Shown piece after piece: positions 43,703-52,816 of a stretch of 64,000 nt of DNA; within the stretch, counting starts at the first letter, position 1; every line of letters starts with the position of its first letter. The position numbers and the translations under genes were made by a program. A model generated the notes under the pieces. It worked only from the letters and a program-made list of their open reading frames with translations, did not search any database and was not told where the DNA came from. The DNA is from Barnesiella propionica (GTDB lineage: Bacteria > Bacteroidota > Bacteroidia > Bacteroidales > Barnesiellaceae), in the NCBI RefSeq assembly GCF_025567045.1, contig NZ_JAOQJK010000002.1:1-64000 (forward strand). The letters run 5' to 3'.

Positions 43703-46684
43703 ATGAAAAAACTATCACACCTGCTACATGTAAACAGTAAAATAATAGCTCTGTTGGTATGTGTGCTGTTTATCCAGTTACCCGGAGGTTCATGTTTTGC
43801 GCAATCATCAACAACGAAGATCAAAATTTCGGGAAGTGTGGTCGATAGCGATGGTCCTATGATCGGCGTAACCGTAAGAGTGCAGAATACCGGTATAGGA
43901 ACGGCTACCGATAATTTCGGAAAATTTACATTAAATAATGTCGCTTCCGATGCCAATATCGAATTTTCTTATCTGGGTTATGAAGCCCAGGTTCTTCCTG
44001 CTAAAGATGTAAACGGAAAAGAAATCGTTATGCAGTTGGAGGTTAATAAACTGAAAGACGTTGTAGTAACAGCTCAGGCGATAGGACAGAAGAACGCCAT
44101 TTTTAAACAAATCAATTCAAATACGATAAAAAATGTCATCTCCGCTGAGAAACTTCAGCAAAATCCGGATGTGAACACCATCGAAGCAATAGGCCGTCTG
44201 CCGGGAATTTCGGTAACGCGTGTGGGAGGTGAAGGTGCCGGCTTTTTATTAAGAGGACTTGACGAAGCTTATTCTAAAGTACTTATTAACGGTGAACCTC
44301 TTCCGGTTAGCTTGGGAACCATATCTACTTATAGCCTACAAGGAGTTGAAGTATTTAAGAGTCTTACCGCCAATCAAGAAGGTAATGCGGTAGCCGGTTC
44401 GGTGGATCTCACTTTGCGAGAGACCCCTAAAGGGCTTCATTACAGTATTATAGCCCAAACAGGCTATAACAGACAGAACAATGATTTTGGGAATTATAAT
44501 TTTGTAGGACAGGTAAGTAACCGTTTCTTTGACGATAAGCTTGGTTTTTTCCTCTCTCTCAATGCCGACCGTGTAAACCGGAGTACCAGTTTGATGAATG
44601 CCGGATATAATACGAACTATACGACGAATCTTAACGATCCGTTTTATATCAACGCTATCAATTTGAGTCTGAATAAAAGAATAAATTATAAACAGTCTGC
44701 TGTATTGACACTGGATTATATAGCCAGTCCCTCTACATTACTTAATTTCCAAACATTTGCTTCGACAAGTAACTCTAATGTTTCTACGCAATCCAAGAGT
44801 TTCAATCCGGAAGGAGGAGCAGCAACAGTTCCTATTTATGTAAATATGAACGAAACGCCCGTTTCCCGTAATTTTGGAATTACGAATAATCTGAACGGAA
44901 AAACTAAATTCGGTTTTTTGAATTCGATCCTGCAATATGGAGTCAGTTATTCATACAATCGTTCCAAAAATCCCGGAACAAGAAGCTGGGCCTATTCATC
45001 ATCGACGCGTGCAGATGGATTAAAACGGGACGATCTTAAAGTTTTTTCTCCGGCTGAGGTTGCGAATAGTTTTGAATCCATATTGAACAATTTGTCCGGA
45101 ACCAAACTGGAATCCATGAATGAAGACAGGACCGAAACAAGCAATTGGAGCATTACTCCCCGCATCGATTATGAAGTACCGTTTGAAACAGATAACGGTT
45201 GGTTGAAAGGAAATATAAAAATAGGGGCAAAATACCGTTACTCCCGTAATAAAGTAGATAGGACTTATTCGCATGCTTATGCCGGCAGCAATGCTCTTTT
45301 TAGTGATTTTGTAAAAGACAAATATGGCTATTCTTCGGGCTATGTAGAACTGCAGACCGATGGACAGGAAAAGAATTTCCTGGGAGGCGATTATATCTTT
45401 GGCGATAAATATTCTTTTGACAGGAGCAATCAGGTATTTGATGACTGGAAACAAAACGGAAAAGATAAATTCTTGTCAGGGGCTACCGGAGGATTGAGCG
45501 ATGACCCCAGATATTCCGGGTTTGTCTATGATTTGGAAGGTTCGGCTATGGGCGACAGGAATGATAAGAATCATTATGCGGCCGTATATATCATGCCCGA
45601 GATTAATTTAGGAAAATGGCTGATGGTTATACCCGGTTTGAGATTTGAATATACGAGGTCCGATATGAAGGCATACAAGGGAAATGAAGTGACGCGTTTT
45701 TATTCGGTGTATGAGGATATGAAATCAGCTTTCGGATTACGTGATACGACGCATACCCGTACAGATCGTTTCTTATTGCCGATGATTCATGTGAGAGTGA
45801 AACCCACCAACTGGTTCTATATCCATTATTCGTATACCCATACCGTAAGACGTCCTTCGGACGGTGTAGCTCCGTTCGAGTTCTACAGTACCCAGGATCC
45901 CTCGAACTACAGATATAGTGCGGGAAATTCAGATCTGAAAACAGAACTTTGGCGCAGTCATGACCTGCAATTCACATTCCACGGCGGTAAATTGGGACTA
46001 TTCTCAGTGACTGGTTTTCTAAAATCGGTTGATAACAAACTGTGGTCGAGAGCATATACGAGAATAAAAGGAGACCCTATTCCCGATCCTATTTTTAAAG
46101 ATAACGATTTGGTCAAAATGACAGTATATGAAAATCATCCTTATAATATTACATTAAAAGGATTTGAAGTAGAATGGCAGTCTTCATTCGGATATTTACC
46201 GAAACCTTTATCATATCTTACTTTGAGTGCCAATTATACCTATACGTTCGGGAAATCTCCCAATCCGTATACGAGACTTTATAAATACAAACCCGAAGGT
46301 TCCCGGTATGAAGTAACCGGACGTCAGGATTCGGTAGTAATAGAACCTATGACGGGAATGCCTAAACACATGGTGAACGTTACGCTGGGAGTCGAAGTAA
46401 AGGCCTTTAAATGTTATCTCTCTTATCAGTTCACGTCGGACAAGATACAGACGACCCATCCTAACGATTTACGTCTTTATATTATGAATGAACCATATAG
46501 TCGTCTTGACTTCAATGCCTCTTACGGATTTGATTTGAAAAGCAAGGGTCTGATCGAGATATTGCTTAAGGTAGGAAATCTTACCAATAGTGAAGACCGT
46601 ATCAGGTACAGAGGAGAATCCCGGCCAATAACGGTAGAACAGTATGGAGTGACGGCTGATCTTGGAATTAAGTACAGATTTTAA
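43703..46684 (+). CDS. TonB-dependent outer membrane receptor, glycan-locus type without SusD
   Basis: 993 residues. An N-terminal signal peptide (to about FAQ, residue 34) is followed by a carboxypeptidase-regulatory-like domain (ISGSVVDSDGPMIGVTVRV), a plug (IEAIGRLPGISVTRVGGEG, then FLLRGLDEAYSKVLINGEP) and a 22-strand-type barrel ending in the aromatic LGIKYRF. The N-terminal domain is the form seen in Bacteroidetes SusC and related receptors, but length and plug resemble the iron/oligosaccharide TBDR group rather than SusC proper. No SusD gene follows. It probably imports an oligosaccharide released by the enzymes of this locus. First gene of the operon. Confidence 0.9.
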   Translation: MKKLSHLLHVNSKIIALLVCVLFIQLPGGSCFAQSSTTKIKISGSVVDSDGPMIGVTVRVQNTGIGTATDNFGKFTLNNVASDANIEFSYLGYEAQVLPAKDVNGKEIVMQLEVNKLKDVVVTAQAIGQKNAIFKQINSNTIKNVISAEKLQQNPDVNTIEAIGRLPGISVTRVGGEGAGFLLRGLDEAYSKVLINGEPLPVSLGTISTYSLQGVEVFKSLTANQEGNAVAGSVDLTLRETPKGLHYSIIAQTGYNRQNNDFGNYNFVGQVSNRFFDDKLGFFLSLNADRVNRSTSLMNAGYNTNYTTNLNDPFYINAINLSLNKRINYKQSAVLTLDYIASPSTLLNFQTFASTSNSNVSTQSKSFNPEGGAATVPIYVNMNETPVSRNFGITNNLNGKTKFGFLNSILQYGVSYSYNRSKNPGTRSWAYSSSTRADGLKRDDLKVFSPAEVANSFESILNNLSGTKLESMNEDRTETSNWSITPRIDYEVPFETDNGWLKGNIKIGAKYRYSRNKVDRTYSHAYAGSNALFSDFVKDKYGYSSGYVELQTDGQEKNFLGGDYIFGDKYSFDRSNQVFDDWKQNGKDKFLSGATGGLSDDPRYSGFVYDLEGSAMGDRNDKNHYAAVYIMPEINLGKWLMVIPGLRFEYTRSDMKAYKGNEVTRFYSVYEDMKSAFGLRDTTHTRTDRFLLPMIHVRVKPTNWFYIHYSYTHTVRRPSDGVAPFEFYSTQDPSNYRYSAGNSDLKTELWRSHDLQFTFHGGKLGLFSVTGFLKSVDNKLWSRAYTRIKGDPIPDPIFKDNDLVKMTVYENHPYNITLKGFEVEWQSSFGYLPKPLSYLTLSANYTYTFGKSPNPYTRLYKYKPEGSRYEVTGRQDSVVIEPMTGMPKHMVNVTLGVEVKAFKCYLSYQFTSDKIQTTHPNDLRLYIMNEPYSRLDFNASYGFDLKSKGLIEILLKVGNLTNSEDRIRYRGESRPITVEQYGVTADLGIKYRF

Positions 46685-46689
46685 ATAAT

Positions 46690-46726
46690 TTTCGGGAAAC
46701 GTTACAGAACCCTGCGTTTCCCGGAA
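46690..46726 (+). terminator. Hairpin between TonB receptor and beta-helix gene
   Basis: Twelve-bp stem TTTCGGGAAACG / CGTTTCCCGGAA with one G-U pair and a 13-nt loop; the sequence after it is A-rich, not a T tract. It may act as a partial terminator or an mRNA-stabilising element inside the operon. Confidence 0.55.
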
Positions 46727-46765
46727 TAAAATAAATATTCAGGGTTCTATTAATACTCATGTGCC

Positions 46766-48520
46766 ATGAAAAAGATTACTTTTTTATTACTTGCATGTAT
46801 GATATCATGCGTTTCTTTTGTGTCGGCAAAAGAGATTTTGGATGTAGAACCCGGTACTGGTACTTTGAATGCTGCTATCAAACAATACAAAGGTGACAGG
46901 ATTTATCGGTTGCAGGACGGATATAACGGTTATTATGCCTTGGATGAAATTATAACAAACGAGGATTTTGAGCTTACTATTATCGGCGGCGGTACTCCCG
47001 ATGCTGATGATCCTCATCCCGAAATTCCTGCTACTTTACAAACGAGCGGAACCGGAGGCGTACCATTCTCTTACATGTTCCAGGTCTTTTCTAATATTAC
47101 CTTACAAGGTATATATTTTGTAAATGCTTCGACGGACGGTGTTTTCAATACACAATTCTTTATGTGCATTGAAGGAAATAACGTAAGAGTAAATATTGAT
47201 AATTGTGTTTTGGATCCGGCCGGAAATCCTATCCATTCTCCCGGTGGAAGTCCTAAAATTTACCTTACCAATAACTTGTTCAACAGACTTACAGCCCAAA
47301 ATGCGAGTGTGAACGGTCCGGTGAATTTCTTTTTCCCTAATCAGGAATTTGGAGTAGATACGCTTTATGTGGAAAATAACACATTTGTAGGTTTAAGCAC
47401 ATCTATTTTTTCAGATAATTGCGCTCCTGTAAAAAGTAATTTTACTTTGATAAACCACAATACGTTTATTCATCACATGTCCCAGATCGATTGGATGTCC
47501 AATCAGGAAAAATTCTTTTTTACCAATAACCTGCTGTATGACTGCCATGTAATTCCTTATGAAAAAGCATGGGTAGGCGGTTGGGATAACTATCCTACGG
47601 GAAGTGTTTCAGAGTTACTTTGGTCGCATCCCAGTGCTCAGGTAAAAGAAAACGGGGTGATGATCGATTGGGGATTCGATAAGATGACAAGTTATGTAGG
47701 TTACAATATCGAATTTAAAAATCAGGCCTTTTTAGATAATCTGGATAATCTTAAAGCCTGGTGCGCAGCAGAAGGAAAACCCAATACATTCTATTTCCAG
47801 CCTTTGGTATGGACCGATGATGCTCCGGCAAGGGGAATAGAATTGTCCGAAGCATTGGCTAAAAATCCTCAGGCGAAGATATATAATAGCGGAGATCATC
47901 CTACCTGGAAAGCCGTAAGCAACAAATACGATATAAATCCTAATTTTACCGATTCCCGTATCAAAGAACATTCCGATATTATGGCGAAATGGGTAGTACC
48001 GGCTATGAAGAAAGACTATTTTAGCACAACAGGAGAAGATTTTACTCAATATAACTGGTATTGGGATCCCGATGGAAATGCAGGTCAGAATGAAACATGG
48101 CCGTTATTCGACGGTTCTTATACCAATGAAACAGCAAAGACATTCTCTATAGAATCTCTACCGGCAGGTGACCTAAACTGGTTCCCCGAAGCAAAAGCTC
48201 AATGGCTGAAGAACAAAGAAGCTATTGAAGATCACATGATAAATCAACTGAGAACAGATAAGATAGATATTACAGATGGAGTAGAATCGAATAAAATACA
48301 ACAAAAGGTTAATATTTATCCGAATCCGGTTCAAGGTTCGTTTAGAATTGACGGGGTTGTTGACGGAGCTGTAACTGTTTACGATGCTACAGGAAGATTG
48401 GTTAAATCGGTACAACAATACGAAGGTTCTGTTTCGGTTGATAATCTTGTACAAGGTTTGTATTTCGTAAAATTCGAATCGAACGGAATCCATATAACAC
48501 AAAAATTCATCAAAAAGTAA
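46766..48520 (+). CDS. Secreted right-handed beta-helix protein with T9SS sorting domain
   Basis: 584 residues: signal peptide (1-21), then a parallel beta-helix body (about 25-420) with rungs such as NITLQGIYFVNAS, KIYLTNNLFNRLT, TLYVENNTFVGLS and FFFTNNLLYDC. This is the pectate-lyase-like fold of polysaccharide lyases and some hydrolases; no catalytic Asp/Lys/Arg set could be assigned. Residues about 515-584 form a type A T9SS C-terminal domain (VNIYPNPVQGSFRIDG, ending ITQKFIKK), so it should be displayed on the cell surface or released. It probably cleaves or binds the polysaccharide outside the cell. Exact substrate unknown. Confidence 0.8.
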   Translation: MKKITFLLLACMISCVSFVSAKEILDVEPGTGTLNAAIKQYKGDRIYRLQDGYNGYYALDEIITNEDFELTIIGGGTPDADDPHPEIPATLQTSGTGGVPFSYMFQVFSNITLQGIYFVNASTDGVFNTQFFMCIEGNNVRVNIDNCVLDPAGNPIHSPGGSPKIYLTNNLFNRLTAQNASVNGPVNFFFPNQEFGVDTLYVENNTFVGLSTSIFSDNCAPVKSNFTLINHNTFIHHMSQIDWMSNQEKFFFTNNLLYDCHVIPYEKAWVGGWDNYPTGSVSELLWSHPSAQVKENGVMIDWGFDKMTSYVGYNIEFKNQAFLDNLDNLKAWCAAEGKPNTFYFQPLVWTDDAPARGIELSEALAKNPQAKIYNSGDHPTWKAVSNKYDINPNFTDSRIKEHSDIMAKWVVPAMKKDYFSTTGEDFTQYNWYWDPDGNAGQNETWPLFDGSYTNETAKTFSIESLPAGDLNWFPEAKAQWLKNKEAIEDHMINQLRTDKIDITDGVESNKIQQKVNIYPNPVQGSFRIDGVVDGAVTVYDATGRLVKSVQQYEGSVSVDNLVQGLYFVKFESNGIHITQKFIKK

Positions 48521-48539
48521 AGTGCTGGAGTATTTGATG

Positions 48540-48576
48540 CACGATCTATTATCCGTTTTCAGGATAATAGATCGTG
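48540..48576 (+). other. Perfect hairpin in the glycan operon
   Basis: Fifteen-bp perfect stem CACGATCTATTATCC / GGATAATAGATCGTG with a 7-nt loop, between the beta-helix and six-hairpin genes. No T tract follows, so RNA processing or stabilisation is more likely than full termination. Confidence 0.65.
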
Positions 48577-48614
48577 ATAAACAAGAGGAATAAATCACAT
48601 TAAAAAGACTTACC

Positions 48615-51600
48615 ATGAAAATCATAAAGCTCTTTTCTTTTTTGTTCGCTCTCTCATTGTTATCCCCACAGGTTTTAATTGCAAACGATATAGAATGGAG
48701 TTTTGACTCCGATGCACAAGGTTGGCACGATATGGGTGATGACCGTGACGTTGTGGCCGGCTGGGAAAATGGGAAGTTGACAATGACATATACAAAACGT
48801 TCTTCCGGAATGGGATCTCAGCTTTGGTTTCCGGCAGTTAAGGTAGATGACCTGGATTTCAGTGCTGCCGATTATCCCTATTTAGAAATATATTATGAAG
48901 CTAACTGGCCCACCGTTATGCCGGTTAAGTTTCTCATAACACTGGTAAAAACAGATAATACGCTCGTACATTCTTTTGCCGATATCGATCCTTCCAAACA
49001 TTTCGTTTCAATAGATATATCGGCAAATGTCAGGACCGATTGGGGAGGTACTCCGTATGCGGGACAAATAAAATCGGTGGAACTGGAACTTCCTCATAAT
49101 TCCGATCCGGCTTCAAATCCCGCAACGAACTGGTTTAACGGACGATATACTTACATAGATAAAGTCGTATTGACAGATACGCAGAATACTGATCCTGAAG
49201 AAGGAGAACAAGTACGGATATGGAACTTCGATAAAGATTTTGCAGATACACAAAATGAACTTGTTGCGGAAGCTACAGGGAATCCGCAAATATCGGCTGT
49301 TGCCGCTAAATCGGGAGATGCAGGACTTTTACTGGATGGTGAAAGTTTGCTTACCATGCCTGAATCTAAATTATTTACATCTGCAGAAATGACGGCAGCC
49401 TGCTGGATAAAAACGACCGGAGAAGGTCAAAAAGATTCGACTGTGCCTGCAGAGATATTTTCTTATAACAATGGTGATTTTACTATTGCCATAAAAGGAG
49501 GAAATCTGGTATATAAAAATAACCGCTTGTGGGAACATATCGCCACATTGAAAAGTAATACATGGCAACATATCGCTTTCGTAGCCGGTAGAAATATGAT
49601 TACATGCTATGTTAATGGGAAAAAGGTCGGTGAAATTTTGGCAGTTCCGGCAAATGCTCGTACAGGTAATTTTGTTATAGGACGTAACGGGTTGATGGCC
49701 TCTGTGGATGAACTTTCTGTCTATAACTATATACTTACCGAAAAAGAGATAGCCGAGTTGGGAACTATTCCTTTGAATACGGTCTCGGCATGGACTTTCA
49801 AAGAAGATCTGGAAGGCTGGCACGAAATTGAAGATGGTTCGATAAGAGATGTTTCATTAAGCTACGAACCCGGGGCTATGGTGATGACTTATGTTGATAA
49901 AGCTCACTCTACAGCTCAGTTGTGGTTCCCTCAGGTAGAAGTGCTTACCAATTTCGATGCAGAATTATATCCTTATTGCGATATTTCTTACGAAGCTGTA
50001 AACTGGCCTGTGAATACGATGTCAAAAGCTTTGTTCGAGCTTAAAAGAGCAGACGGTACCATCGCGTATGCTTATTTCGATCTTGATCCGGCACAACGTT
50101 CCGTATCTGTCGATTTGGCAAAAAGCGATCCCGGGTGGGGTGCAAAATATTCGGGAGAGATTGTATCTGTTCGCCTTGAAATCCCTCACAACGGATCAGC
50201 TAATCCGGCAAGTGACTGGTATGGAGCATCGACGAGAATTACCAAAATTGAATTTAATGCTAAGACTCCTCCTGTTTCGGAAAGTTGGAATACGATACTG
50301 GAAAACAGTTCTTTCGTAAAATCGGGATTGGATAAGCTGAATCGTACCGATTACCAATATCAGCCTATCGGTCTGGGCGGTACGGCTTTACGGGTAGATC
50401 CCTGGGGATTTGCCGGAACAAAGGCTCCTCAGGCATCCGCCGGTATTACCTGGCACATTCATAAACCCTATTACGGCTATGAATACTGGTGGGATAAAGA
50501 AGGCCACCGCTTTAATCCTTTCATTATAAAAGGAGGATATGGAAATGAATTGAATCCTGGTACTATTACCGATTTCAGCCAAAAACTGGATATTCGTACA
50601 GGCTTATTGAATATCGATCTGGGCTTGAATGTCGACGGAACACAATTTACCACGAAAAGAACGGTTTTTGTAACCCCCGATGGCGTTTTAGTTATTCATA
50701 TAGAGGATGCAGGAGCTCCGTCTCCTGTAAAATTGAATTTGATGGTAGACGAGGTAGTGAGAATCTATGGAAATAGCGGTATATACGATACGGAACATGA
50801 TCCGTGGACAGGCAGTGCCGTACCCAGGAGTGAGGACGGTACATATGGAACCGTAGTTACGGCTACCCGCCCTAATACGTCTGTTGCTTCTCTGGCTGTA
50901 GCGGTCGAAACTTCTTCATCTGTTGTTTATGATAAAGATAATACCGTTGTAAGTGCTACAGATGCGAACGGTGCAGTTACCTTCTATATCGCACCTGCGT
51001 CTACGTTTAATCCGGCTACTCCTGAAGTACCTCACGATCATGCCTGGAACAAAGCTTATGCAGCCCGGCTGAAAGGCTACGAAGCCGTAAAACAGGAAAC
51101 TTCCGACTGGTGGCGTGATTATTTAGGCAAATCACAAATATCTATACCTGATGAAAAAGTTGCTAAGTTATATGCGCAATCGTTGTTCTATCATGGAATC
51201 TATTTCGGGAATACGTCTATTCCTCCCGGATGTAACTCTACCGATATAGAAAGCTTTGCCGGAGCAATTTGTCCCGAGTATGACTTAGTATTAAGCCAGA
51301 TGGCTCTTCTATATACCGGTCATTTGAACGAAGCTAAAAATATAGCTGACTGGACGTATAGCGTATTACCGAAGGCTAAATCCAATGCCGTGGATGGTAT
51401 ATCTCATTACGATGTTACGCGCCGGTACCCTTCAGGTGCTATTTACACTACGCTTATGGGATATGACGGAACTATGTGTAAACAACCTACCCCAGGAGAA
51501 GGTATTAATCTGAAACAAAATTATCCGGGGGCGAATGCTTCATTGATAGCGCTGTCCTACCTGGACTATAGTAACGATAATGCCTTTAAAGATAAAGCTT

Positions 51601-52751
51601 ACGATATCCTTAAATCGACAACCTATGTTTCATTGGCCGACCTGATACAGGACGGCAATTACTACCGCTGCGGAGCCATGCCGAACGTTGTACAGGAATC
51701 GGCAGCACGTATGGGATATAACGAATGTGTGAAAAGAGGCATCGCCGATCCCGAATGGAGTAAATATGAAAATAAGATATTGATTCCTACGACGACACTC
51801 TTCGGAGATACTCTGATCGCTGGCGGAGTAGGGGCCGTAGCCGTGGAAGGACAAGGAGATGCGACGTGGTTGTCTCCGCTCTGGTGGTATGGCGTGGTAG
51901 ATAAGAGCGACAGTAAGATTTTACCGAGTTATATTAATTCTGCAAAATCCTCTACGGGAGATTATATTTTCAATAACGGAACAATGGGAGTTATTGCTTC
52001 CAAGCTCGGATTAGGAAATGATGCTTTATCTTGGTTAAGGAATTTTGAGAGCAGCGATGTTCTCTATGATGAAACTTGTTTTACCGAATCGAGAGGCCAG
52101 TTATTCCTGACTCCGGAGATAGGAGCGCACGGAGGATATATATGTAATGTTTCGCAGATGCTTATGGATCCCGATAATGATGAGTCCATAGATATTTTCC
52201 CGGCCGTCCCTACCGATTGGGAATATAAGAAAGTAGGATTCAATAACCTGATGGCTAAAGGCGGATTGGCTCTTTCTGCTGAGCGTGATCTGCATGGAAT
52301 GAGAATAGAGATAGAGAATAATTCGGATAATACATTAACGCGTGAATTACGTGTTAAAATCCCGGCGTCGCTTAAAGTTTCCGGTTCGGATGATTCCCAG
52401 ATGAAAGACGGGGCTTTATTAATACCCGTAACGTTGGGTTCAAAAGAGAAGCGTACGTTCGAATATACATTTACTTCGGGAGGTACGGACTGGATAGAGC
52501 CTCAACCTCAAAAGGAGAGTGATGGATTCAGAATATATCCTAACCCTAACCCGACAGGTACGCTCTATATAAGCGATAGTGAGAATATAGATGAAATATG
52601 TATTTATTCTCTGTCGGGAAACGTTGTTGCAAGGTTCAAGGGAGGATATAATTCGTATAACATTGGAATGCTGGATGCTGGAGTGTATCTTCTCACTCTG
52701 AAAACTACGGCTAAAGAATATGTAAGTCGTAAATTAATCGTCATGAATTAA
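48615..52751 (+). CDS. Large secreted six-hairpin glycosidase (GH95/GH65-like) with duplicated binding domains and T9SS sorting domain
   Basis: 1,378 residues. Signal peptide 1-23. A beta-sandwich domain at 24-190 (WSFDSDAQGWHDM) recurs at about 395-545 (WTFKEDLEGWHEI), with a LamG-like domain between (about 200-385; GRNMITCYVNGKKVGE). The catalytic part spans about 555-1240: a beta supersandwich, then an (alpha/alpha)6 barrel opening SDWWRDYLGKSQISIPDEKV. That segment matches the clan of GH65/GH95 (alpha-L-fucosidase or -galactosidase among others). The T9SS domain is at about 1304-1378 (GFRIYPNPNPTGTLYISD). It is surface-exposed and probably the main depolymerising or debranching enzyme. 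Family assignment is tentative; catalytic residues were not fixed. Confidence 0.75.
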   Translation: MKIIKLFSFLFALSLLSPQVLIANDIEWSFDSDAQGWHDMGDDRDVVAGWENGKLTMTYTKRSSGMGSQLWFPAVKVDDLDFSAADYPYLEIYYEANWPTVMPVKFLITLVKTDNTLVHSFADIDPSKHFVSIDISANVRTDWGGTPYAGQIKSVELELPHNSDPASNPATNWFNGRYTYIDKVVLTDTQNTDPEEGEQVRIWNFDKDFADTQNELVAEATGNPQISAVAAKSGDAGLLLDGESLLTMPESKLFTSAEMTAACWIKTTGEGQKDSTVPAEIFSYNNGDFTIAIKGGNLVYKNNRLWEHIATLKSNTWQHIAFVAGRNMITCYVNGKKVGEILAVPANARTGNFVIGRNGLMASVDELSVYNYILTEKEIAELGTIPLNTVSAWTFKEDLEGWHEIEDGSIRDVSLSYEPGAMVMTYVDKAHSTAQLWFPQVEVLTNFDAELYPYCDISYEAVNWPVNTMSKALFELKRADGTIAYAYFDLDPAQRSVSVDLAKSDPGWGAKYSGEIVSVRLEIPHNGSANPASDWYGASTRITKIEFNAKTPPVSESWNTILENSSFVKSGLDKLNRTDYQYQPIGLGGTALRVDPWGFAGTKAPQASAGITWHIHKPYYGYEYWWDKEGHRFNPFIIKGGYGNELNPGTITDFSQKLDIRTGLLNIDLGLNVDGTQFTTKRTVFVTPDGVLVIHIEDAGAPSPVKLNLMVDEVVRIYGNSGIYDTEHDPWTGSAVPRSEDGTYGTVVTATRPNTSVASLAVAVETSSSVVYDKDNTVVSATDANGAVTFYIAPASTFNPATPEVPHDHAWNKAYAARLKGYEAVKQETSDWWRDYLGKSQISIPDEKVAKLYAQSLFYHGIYFGNTSIPPGCNSTDIESFAGAICPEYDLVLSQMALLYTGHLNEAKNIADWTYSVLPKAKSNAVDGISHYDVTRRYPSGAIYTTLMGYDGTMCKQPTPGEGINLKQNYPGANASLIALSYLDYSNDNAFKDKAYDILKSTTYVSLADLIQDGNYYRCGAMPNVVQESAARMGYNECVKRGIADPEWSKYENKILIPTTTLFGDTLIAGGVGAVAVEGQGDATWLSPLWWYGVVDKSDSKILPSYINSAKSSTGDYIFNNGTMGVIASKLGLGNDALSWLRNFESSDVLYDETCFTESRGQLFLTPEIGAHGGYICNVSQMLMDPDNDESIDIFPAVPTDWEYKKVGFNNLMAKGGLALSAERDLHGMRIEIENNSDNTLTRELRVKIPASLKVSGSDDSQMKDGALLIPVTLGSKEKRTFEYTFTSGGTDWIEPQPQKESDGFRIYPNPNPTGTLYISDSENIDEICIYSLSGNVVARFKGGYNSYNIGMLDAGVYLLTLKTTAKEYVSRKLIVMN

Positions 52752-52757
52752 GACTGC

Positions 52758-52790
52758 AAAAAGGGTGTATGTAACCCATGCACCCTTTTT
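52758..52790 (+). terminator. Terminator-like hairpin after the six-hairpin glycosidase
   Basis: Stem AAAAAGGGTGTATG / CATGCACCCTTTTT with one G-U pair and ending in five T residues, 7 bp after the stop. It probably attenuates rather than stops transcription into the next gene 27 bp on. Confidence 0.75.
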
Positions 52791-52816
52791 AATTCTTTAA
52801 AACAAATTTATTTGCT

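Noticed and set aside
43703..48520. SusC/SusD pair
   Set aside because: The gene after the TonB receptor encodes a beta-helix protein with T9SS domain, not a SusD-type lipoprotein with tetratricopeptide helices.
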